Source of the DNA: an uncultured Clostridia bacterium
Lineage (GTDB): Bacteria; Bacillota; Clostridia; Christensenellales; Borkfalkiaceae
Length of the DNA: 64,000 nucleotides
Direction of reading: 5' to 3'
NCBI GenBank assembly: GCA_947627575.1
Contig: CANQWN010000001.1
Span: 1-64,000, forward strand
Under the pieces are notes generated by a model that worked only from the letters and a program-made list of their open reading frames with translations, was not told the DNA's origin and did not search any database. Positions 57,884-64,000 of this stretch are shown here, one piece after another; position 1 is the first letter of the stretch; the number at the start of each line of letters is the position of its first letter. Made by a program: the position numbers and the translations under genes.

Positions 57884-58822
57884 ATGGATTTTGTTTTTTT
57901 CGACATAGAGTGCGCCGTGGTAAGCAAATCCGTGGCTAAAATATGCGCTTTCGGATATGTCGTTTGCGACGAAAATTTCAGGATAAAGAAGAGGGAAGAT
58001 ATTCTTCTCAATCCTCACGGCGCTTTTCACCTGACCGACAGGAAGGGCGAAAAGGGTATAGTTTTGCCTTACGAATATTCCGAATTTAAGAACAGACCGG
58101 ATTTCCCCACCGTATACGGCGACATAAAGCGTTTGCTTGAAGATAAAAATCACGTCGTGTTCGGGCACGCCGTTATAAACGACGTAAAATATCTCAATCT
58201 CGAAACAAAGCGTTTCAAACTGCCCTCGTTTGAATTTTCCTTTTACGACAGCCAGCTGATTTATATGAGTTACGTAAACGATTTTTCACGGCAGTTCGGG
58301 CTGGAATATATAGCCAACGCGCTGGGCGTGGAATTTACCCCGCACCGCGCCGTGGACGACGCGTACGCCACTATGAAGATAGTGGAGGCGATGTGCAAAC
58401 AAGAGGGGTGCGGGTTTTTCGCCCTTGCCGAAAAGTTGGGCGCTAAAAGCGGCAGCATATCGTCGTGGACGATACGCAACGTTTCTTCCGTGGGTTCAAA
58501 AAAATACAGCGCGGAAAAAGCCGCTTTGCAAAAAAAGCGCCGCGCTTTCTGGGAAAAGGTTTCTTCGCTTAAATGCCGCCGCGGCAAACTTAAAAATACC
58601 GTATTCACTTTTTCGCGCGAGTTGGAGGACGAGTTTTCTTTTTCCGAACAGGCGGTGGAAAAGATATATATGTTGGGCGGCAGATATTCGGGGCACGTAA
58701 CGCACTGCAAGGTGTACGTCTGCAACGAGGACGACGTAAGCGTCCGCACGCAAAACGCAAAAAAATTGCCCGAAATTAAAATAATAAATCCCGGGCAGTT
58801 GAAGGAAATATTGGATGGTTGA
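57884..58822 (+). CDS. DEDDh-type 3'-5' exonuclease domain protein
   Basis: A 312-residue protein whose N-terminal 180 residues form a DnaQ-like exonuclease. ExoI is FFDIECAVV (Asp7, Glu9), ExoII is FGHAVINDVKYL near 93, and ExoIII is HRAVDDAYATMK near 150, giving the DEDDh set. The C-terminal part (about 190-312) is a basic region followed by a small domain ending in LPEIKIINPGQLKEI, which resembles a BRCT-like or nucleic-acid-binding end. It follows serS without a gap and overlaps the methyltransferase gene by 8 nt. It could be a repair or RNA-processing nuclease; the substrate is unknown. Confidence 0.85.
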   Translation: MDFVFFDIECAVVSKSVAKICAFGYVVCDENFRIKKREDILLNPHGAFHLTDRKGEKGIVLPYEYSEFKNRPDFPTVYGDIKRLLEDKNHVVFGHAVINDVKYLNLETKRFKLPSFEFSFYDSQLIYMSYVNDFSRQFGLEYIANALGVEFTPHRAVDDAYATMKIVEAMCKQEGCGFFALAEKLGAKSGSISSWTIRNVSSVGSKKYSAEKAALQKKRRAFWEKVSSLKCRRGKLKNTVFTFSRELEDEFSFSEQAVEKIYMLGGRYSGHVTHCKVYVCNEDDVSVRTQNAKKLPEIKIINPGQLKEILDG

Positions 58823-60083
58823 TTTGCCGGCGGAATTCGTTGCCCGCATGCGTGACGAGCTGGGCGAAGAATCCGATAAATTTTTTGAAAGTTACAAATC
58901 TTCCGCGGAAAAGGGGATAAGGGTAAATACCCTTAAAATTTCCGTGGAAGATTTTTATAAAATTTCGCCGTTTCCCGTTTCCCCCGTAGAGTGGGAACCC
59001 CGCGGCTTTTATGTGGAAGAACAGTTCCCCGGCAAAACGCCCCTGCACGCCGCGGGGCTTTATTATGTTCAGGAACCTTCCGCCATGTATCCCGCGCCCC
59101 GCCTTGCGGTAAAACCCGGGGAAAGGGTGCTTGATTTGTGTTCCGCCCCCGGCGGAAAGGGCACCGCGCTGGCGCAGGATATGTGCGGCGAAGGCGTGCT
59201 TGTCCTCAACGAAATTAATTTTTCCCGCGCAAAAATTCTTTCTTCCAACGTCGAAAGGTTGGGTATACGCAACGCCGCTGTTACCTGCGCCCCGCCAGAA
59301 GCTCTCGTGCGGCAATTTGAAAATTATTTCGATAAAATTCTTGTTGACGCGCCCTGCTCCGGCGAGGGAATGTTCAGAAAAGACCCGCTTGCCGTATGCG
59401 AATGGAATTTAAAAAGCGTATATGCCTGCGCCGATAGGCAAAAAGCCATTCTCGTAAGCGCGGACAAAATGCTTGCGGAAGGCGGCGTTTTGGTATATTC
59501 CACCTGCACGTTTTCCGCCGAAGAGGATGAAAAGCAGGTGCAAAATTTTTTGTCTGCGCATAAAAATTACACGCTTGAACAAAGCGTAAAATTATATCCC
59601 CACAGGGTGCGCGGCGAAGGGCATTTCTGCGCCGTACTTAAAAAAACGGGCGGCGAAAAATCTTATCCGCGCCCGTTTGAACTTTCCGTAAACAAAAAAT
59701 TGCTTTCCGCTTACCGCGAATGGGAAAGGGAAAATATCAAGCCGCGGTTTTCCGCTTTGCACTCGGTCGGGCAAACGCTGTATTCCGTGCCGGAAGATAT
59801 GCCGCAAATTTCCGTACAGACTATGCGTATGGGCGTACGTTTGGGCGAATTGCGCGGCGACAGGTTCGTCCCCGACCACGCGCTTGCAATGGCGCTTACT
59901 TCCGGCGACTGCGCGGCTGTGGAAGTAGGGGAGGAAGATGCGATTAAATATTTGCGCGGCGAAACAATAGGGTGCGCGGCGGAAGGGTGGGCGGCTGTAA
60001 GCTATCTCGGGCATAACCTCGGTTGGTGCAAGGGGGTAGGCGGTATAGCCAAAAATCATTTGCCCAAAGGGTTGAGGATTTAA
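58815..60083 (+). CDS. rsmF: 16S rRNA (cytosine-5-)-methyltransferase, RsmF type
   Basis: SAM-dependent RNA m5C methyltransferase of the NOL1/NOP2/Sun family, 422 residues. Motifs are VLDLCSAPGGKGTALAQD near 105-122, the catalytic PCSGEGMFRKDP near 180 and YSTCTFSAEEDEKQV near 222 with the second cysteine. The C-terminal 150 residues form the PUA-like RsmF domain (GVRLGELRGDRFVPDHALAM and YLGHNLGWCKGVGG). The start overlaps the exonuclease stop by 8 nt, with a GGA just upstream. Confidence 0.93.
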   Translation: MVDLPAEFVARMRDELGEESDKFFESYKSSAEKGIRVNTLKISVEDFYKISPFPVSPVEWEPRGFYVEEQFPGKTPLHAAGLYYVQEPSAMYPAPRLAVKPGERVLDLCSAPGGKGTALAQDMCGEGVLVLNEINFSRAKILSSNVERLGIRNAAVTCAPPEALVRQFENYFDKILVDAPCSGEGMFRKDPLAVCEWNLKSVYACADRQKAILVSADKMLAEGGVLVYSTCTFSAEEDEKQVQNFLSAHKNYTLEQSVKLYPHRVRGEGHFCAVLKKTGGEKSYPRPFELSVNKKLLSAYREWERENIKPRFSALHSVGQTLYSVPEDMPQISVQTMRMGVRLGELRGDRFVPDHALAMALTSGDCAAVEVGEEDAIKYLRGETIGCAAEGWAAVSYLGHNLGWCKGVGGIAKNHLPKGLRI

Positions 60084-60107
60084 CCGAATATAAAAATGTT
60101 ATATAAA

Positions 60108-60137
60108 AAGCGCCGCAGGCAACAGCCTGCGGCGCTT
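60108..60137. terminator. Bidirectional terminator between rsmF and the large surface protein
   Basis: AAGCGCCGCAGGC pairs with GCCTGCGGCGCTT around AACA, between two convergent genes, with T-rich sequence on each side. Confidence 0.9.
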
Positions 60138-60149
60138 AAATTTTAATTA

Positions 60150-63100
60150 TCAGTTTTTATCTTCGGGCTTGAAATCTTCGCGGTCCACTTCTTCAATTTC
60201 CTGTTTCTTTATTCCGAAAAGCCTTGAATAGCGTTTTCTCGTCTTTTCGCTTTTTGAAACGGAAACGTCCTTGTGTTTCCTTGTTTTAAGGTATTTTCTC
60301 AACAGCAACGCCGCAACCGCTATAAGCAACGCCGCAACCAACAGTATGGAAGAGATAAGCAACCAAGGATTGCTTCCGTTATTAGTAACGCTTCCGCTGT
60401 TGCCGCTGTCCTCGTCCGTATCGTCGCCGTCAACCGTGCTTATATTTATAATCTGATCGATTGCGCCGTAATCGACAAATACGCGTATGCTGTCGTTCGA
60501 ATTTATTTTCAGATATACGGGCGTTTCGGAAAAGTCTGCCGCGGTATAATCATATCCCGTCTGATTTTCTTCGGCGGTATTGGAATTGAAGGGAACGAAC
60601 GCCGCCGAATCATACCAGCTGAAAGTGTAGTAATATAGCGAATAGTTGCCGAGAACGGGATAATCTTTCAACTGCGCTTCGGATAAATCGCCGCTTTCGA
60701 TATAGCCCTTTACAAGATTTTCGTAGTAGTTTACGTTCTTGTCCGAAGAGGGGATATCCTTGTCTTTAAGCAAACCGTTTTTGTCCATCAGCGTAGTGTA
60801 AGCCGTTATTATCTCGTTTGCGTAATCGGATATTCTCGTAGAGAAGTTGCTTTCGGTTATGCTTTCCGCGCTGTAATCGAACAGTACGCTGCTTCCCGTT
60901 TTCATACTTGTAACAACGCCGTTCTCAACGCCGCTTTCGTCGCGCGCACCCGACCAAAGTTCCAGACGGTAAGGCTTCGTCTCGTTGCCGGTATGCACTA
61001 TAAAGTCTACGGTTATCCACTTGTCGGCAACGTAATTGCCGTCCTTATCGTAGCCCAACGCCCCGGAAGAAAGCAGGTTGCCTTCCGCGTCGTAACGCGC
61101 GTCTATCGTTGCGGAGAACTTTTCCGCCACTTGCGAGTTATCGTAACGCGCATAGGAAATATCGAAGGGGAGAACAGCCTTTTCGGCTTTGCCCTGTTCA
61201 ATATAATAGTAACTGCCGTTCCTGTATTCGTATACCTTAACGCTTTCGTCGCCGCCGGTTACAAGATAGTGGTTGGCAAGTTTGTCCGCGCTGTGCGTGT
61301 TGTCGGCGTAATAGGTTTCGCCGTCTTGAAGTTCGTCGTAGCTTACCTGATTGCCTTCCGCGTCGAAATAGTTCGCGCTTTCGTCGGTATAAACCTTTTT
61401 ATAATTCCAAAGGTTGGCGTAAAGTTTGCCCTCGCCGTCCTCGTAAAGCCCGTCGTCGCGCGCGGTGTAAAGCACGTTGGCGCGCTGTTCTGCAATGCTT
61501 ACGTCGTTTTTCTGTTCGGATTTAAGCACGTTGCCGTCGTCGTCGTAATAGAAGGAGTAGGCGGGCGCCTTAAATTCCAAAACTTGCTTGTCGCCTTCGG
61601 TTTGGGTGAGATATACGTATGCAACCGCGCCCGCGCTTACTTTAACCCTTACGCTGACGTGAGTGTAGGAAGCGGAAGAAAAACTTCTGTCTTCGCTTAC
61701 GTAGCCGTAGTTCATGGCTTGCATAAGCGTGTAATACTTTTCGTCCTCGCCCAAATTCGCTTTCTCGTCCTCCGTAAGGGAACCGTACAGCTTGTATTCG
61801 TCGTTGCCGGACGAATTGGAAATCTTTACAAAGTAGTTGTCCTTGTTATCTCCGGGTTCGGCGTTTTCAACATAATAGTCCCTTATTTTGGAATTGACTA
61901 TCACCAAAGGCTGATAGCAGCGGTTGCCGAAAATTTCGTTCCACGCTTCCAACGCCGCCATAGACGTATTTTTGCCGAAACTTTCCAACAGCGTGTTGTA
62001 CCAAACGCTTTCAACGTAGTTTTCAAAGTTGGTTCTGTTTATAAGCCCCGCCGTTTCGTTGGTGTTCCAGTCGTCGTAGGGGAGAGAAATGCTGTCGCGC
62101 TTAACTATGTTGGAGCTTGCGCCGTTCACCCCGTTGTAGTTTGCGGGATTTACTATTTTGTTCTCTATGTCGTCCGTCTGATTGTCAAACACGCTGTCGA
62201 ATGCGTGTTCTTCCTTATCTTCGTCCTCCGTAAACGTAAGCGAAGAGGTATGGTCGCCGGAAGAGGTGTATCCGAACGCCGTTTCGTCCACGTCCAGAAC
62301 TTGCATATTTGCCACTGCAACCCAACCGGAATAGTAGGAAGAGGGGGAAACCGTAGTATCCTTTATCGTAAGATTTCCCGCGTTGAATTCCACTTTATAA
62401 CTCTGTTCGGTTTGCGTTTCGTTCTTGACGAAGAAGAAGCACTGCACCCAGCCGTCGTAGATATCCTTGTTATCCTCGTCGATATCCGTAGTTAAATCGG
62501 TTGTGTCCAAGGTAATCGTCGCGGCATTGTCCTTATCGTTTGAGTCCGTAAGGGTCACCGTCGCGGCTTTCGCCCCGTCCATATCCGAAGTTTTAAGCCA
62601 GAATGAAATTATCCTGTAACTTTCGGCGGGTATGGTAACGGGTTCGTTATAGCAAGCCGAGTATGCCGCGCCGTATCTCGAAAGCATAACCAGCATATTG
62701 TTGCTGTCCGCGCTGTCGGTTTTGGGCAGAGCGGCGGCGCTTGCAAGTTTTTCGTTCAAAAGTTCGTAATCTTCCGTATCGGCGGCGGTGAACGCGTATC
62801 CCGCTTTTACTACCGCCAGCAAGTCTTTTTCGGTATTAAGCGCGGGGAATTTATCGGGAAGTTTAACCCCGTCGTAATCGCTTTTAAGTGTCAAACCAAC
62901 GCTTTTGCCCTTATATTCGGTGGCGGTAGCGTATTTGTCTGCGTCTACCGTAAGCCCCGCGGTAATGTTTTCAAAGCTGTTCAGCACGTATGCGCTTTCG
63001 GAAGCGAGGTCGATAAGATAGTGGAAGTTTTCCGCGTATCTCTTATCGGTTATGCCGCCGCTCGCCGCGCCGCCGTTTCTCTCGTAAACGTCCGCGGCGT

Positions 63101-64000
63101 AAGTCTTTTCGTTGCCGTCGGAAGAGAGGGTGCAGGTGGTGTGTTCCACAAGTTCCGGTTCATACGTGCATTTTTCGTCGTCCAAAGAAGTGTATTTGGT
63201 AACCGAAACGTCGTCGAAGAAGGCATAGCCCTCAACGTTCCCCTTTGCTTGTCCCAGCCCTAGTTCAAGCGAGATGGAACTTGAAGCAAAGTCGCATGCG
63301 TTTACATAAATTACGTATTCCACCCAGCCGTTGTTTTCCGCAAGCGCGCTGTTTGCGCCTATAAGTTTTTCGGTGTTTATGCAGGTGATGGAAAAATCTT
63401 CGAGGGTGGAGGAACCCACGGTCTGCGTAACGGTAATGTTCGCGCCCTTATCCTGTTTTACGTCCGCGCCCTTCGAATGTTTCAGCCCTACGGTCTTTAC
63501 CCAAACGGAAATTTCCGCCGCGGTATTTGCGGGCAAATCTACGCTTACCGAAGCGTAGTTCTGCGCTATGCCGTTATGGCTGTCGGCATAGTTGTGCAAC
63601 ATAAGCACGTGAGATATGGGCTGTTCAAATTTTTCGTCGAGGAAATAGTCGCCGTTTTCGTCAACATAAACGGTCTTTTTGTCCGCGCCGTCCATATAGT
63701 AGTACCCGTCGCCTTCCTTCGTCACGCCGTAGTGCGTCCCGGGATTGGCTATAAGTTCTTTTGCTACGTCGTCCGTAGAACCTTCGTCGTTCAGCGCGGC
63801 GTACGTGTCCTTATAAAGTATGTCGCTTGACTTCATACCGTTATAGTCCACGTATTTGTCGTTATAGTCCTTGTCGGTAGTTTTAAGGTCGTTGTTCGCG
63901 TCAAGTTGGCCCGCAAGAGAGGGGTCGGTAAGTTCTTCCCACGCCTTGTCGGAAGTGCCGATTATACCGGACATCGTATAACTTGAATCTCCGCCTCTCG
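60150..64000 (-). CDS. Large membrane-anchored surface protein, N-terminus outside the window
   Basis: The reading frame stays open through the window edge: the codons before the ATG at 63974 continue without a stop, so at least 1280 residues are encoded and the real start lies beyond 64000. The visible part is an Asp/Asn/Ser/Tyr-rich, cysteine-poor extracellular region with several beta-rich blocks of similar style (for example WVEYVIYVNACDFASSSISL, and WVQCFFFVKN in a later block), reminiscent of carbohydrate-binding modules. A membrane helix (about 1207-1231 from ATG 63974) and a basic cytoplasmic tail follow. The plan of huge ectodomain, single helix and cytoplasmic tail matches the LRR protein at 20.8-29 kb. 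Family not recognised. Confidence 0.7.
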   Translation of the reverse strand, partial: RGGDSSYTMSGIIGTSDKAWEELTDPSLAGQLDANNDLKTTDKDYNDKYVDYNGMKSSDILYKDTYAALNDEGSTDDVAKELIANPGTHYGVTKEGDGYYYMDGADKKTVYVDENGDYFLDEKFEQPISHVLMLHNYADSHNGIAQNYASVSVDLPANTAAEISVWVKTVGLKHSKGADVKQDKGANITVTQTVGSSTLEDFSITCINTEKLIGANSALAENNGWVEYVIYVNACDFASSSISLELGLGQAKGNVEGYAFFDDVSVTKYTSLDDEKCTYEPELVEHTTCTLSSDGNEKTYAADVYERNGGAASGGITDKRYAENFHYLIDLASESAYVLNSFENITAGLTVDADKYATATEYKGKSVGLTLKSDYDGVKLPDKFPALNTEKDLLAVVKAGYAFTAADTEDYELLNEKLASAAALPKTDSADSNNMLVMLSRYGAAYSACYNEPVTIPAESYRIISFWLKTSDMDGAKAATVTLTDSNDKDNAATITLDTTDLTTDIDEDNKDIYDGWVQCFFFVKNETQTEQSYKVEFNAGNLTIKDTTVSPSSYYSGWVAVANMQVLDVDETAFGYTSSGDHTSSLTFTEDEDKEEHAFDSVFDNQTDDIENKIVNPANYNGVNGASSNIVKRDSISLPYDDWNTNETAGLINRTNFENYVESVWYNTLLESFGKNTSMAALEAWNEIFGNRCYQPLVIVNSKIRDYYVENAEPGDNKDNYFVKISNSSGNDEYKLYGSLTEDEKANLGEDEKYYTLMQAMNYGYVSEDRSFSSASYTHVSVRVKVSAGAVAYVYLTQTEGDKQVLEFKAPAYSFYYDDDGNVLKSEQKNDVSIAEQRANVLYTARDDGLYEDGEGKLYANLWNYKKVYTDESANYFDAEGNQVSYDELQDGETYYADNTHSADKLANHYLVTGGDESVKVYEYRNGSYYYIEQGKAEKAVLPFDISYARYDNSQVAEKFSATIDARYDAEGNLLSSGALGYDKDGNYVADKWITVDFIVHTGNETKPYRLELWSGARDESGVENGVVTSMKTGSSVLFDYSAESITESNFSTRISDYANEIITAYTTLMDKNGLLKDKDIPSSDKNVNYYENLVKGYIESGDLSEAQLKDYPVLGNYSLYYYTFSWYDSAAFVPFNSNTAEENQTGYDYTAADFSETPVYLKINSNDSIRVFVDYGAIDQIINISTVDGDDTDEDSGNSGSVTNNGSNPWLLISSILLVAALLIAVAALLLRKYLKTRKHKDVSVSKSEKTRKRYSRLFGIKKQEIEEVDREDFKPEDKN

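Noticed and set aside
60993-62495. 500-residue plus-strand open frame inside the minus-strand surface protein
   Set aside because: Val/Arg-rich composition typical of an antisense shadow; the minus-strand frame has a terminator, a membrane helix and coherent composition.

Overview
The window reads as a chromosomal segment of an uncultured Bacillota bacterium, class Clostridia, probably a gut lineage. Support comes from the SCIFF peptide and its radical-SAM maturase, the sporulation genes yabP and yabQ, a SigH-like sigma factor, Mini-RNase III, near-consensus sigma-A promoters, and the Clostridia-typical order ruvCAB-queA-tgt-yajC-scfAB-secDF-recJ-relA-hemZ. Base composition is moderate in GC with AT-rich intergenic regions. 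No tRNA, rRNA, CRISPR, insertion sequence or prophage was recognised.

Layout. 0.2-3.3 kb (minus): a polysaccharide chain-length-type membrane protein with a G9 tract, then argH. 3.4-6.6 kb: ruvC-ruvA-ruvB-queA. 6.65-7.68 kb: a RelB/YafQ-type toxin-antitoxin pair between two identical 95-bp direct repeats plus a diverged third copy, interrupting the usual queA-tgt junction. 7.7-20.6 kb: tgt, yajC, a small membrane protein, scfA/scfB, a very divergent secD/secF, recJ, relA, a metallo-beta-lactamase-fold hydrolase and hemZ. 20.7-31.8 kb: a structured RNA leader, a 2731-residue leucine-rich-repeat surface protein and an overlapping 907-residue lipoprotein. 31.8-34.4 kb: rpsO-pnp. 34.4-44.9 kb: an amidase (minus), then mrnC, rlmB, sigH, dnaX, a YbaB protein, recR, gpsA, typA, yabP, yabQ, divIC, ppx and a small M50-like membrane protease. 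45-49.8 kb: a zinc-ribbon mini-protein (minus) and gyrB-gyrA. 49.9-53.8 kb: a six-gene accessory cluster (DUF2589 protein, a DUF2589-linked protein, a helical protein, a ricin-type lectin, an unknown protein and an HTH regulator). 53.8-64 kb: a P-type ATPase (minus), serS, a DEDDh exonuclease, an RsmF-type methyltransferase, and the C-terminal part of another very large surface protein (minus) that runs off the window.

The best candidates for something undescribed are the DUF2589/lectin/HTH cluster; a SecDF pair that has lost both aspartates thought to relay protons; the structured repeat family around the toxin-antitoxin pair, with compensatory stem changes; and the three-hairpin leader of the giant LRR gene. 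Smaller curiosities are apparently leaderless promoters (typA, P-type ATPase), a terminator whose 3' arm carries the next gene's ribosome binding site, an attenuator between scfA and scfB, and a 101-nt yabQ/divIC overlap. All functional statements come from reading motifs by eye; no database search was possible.
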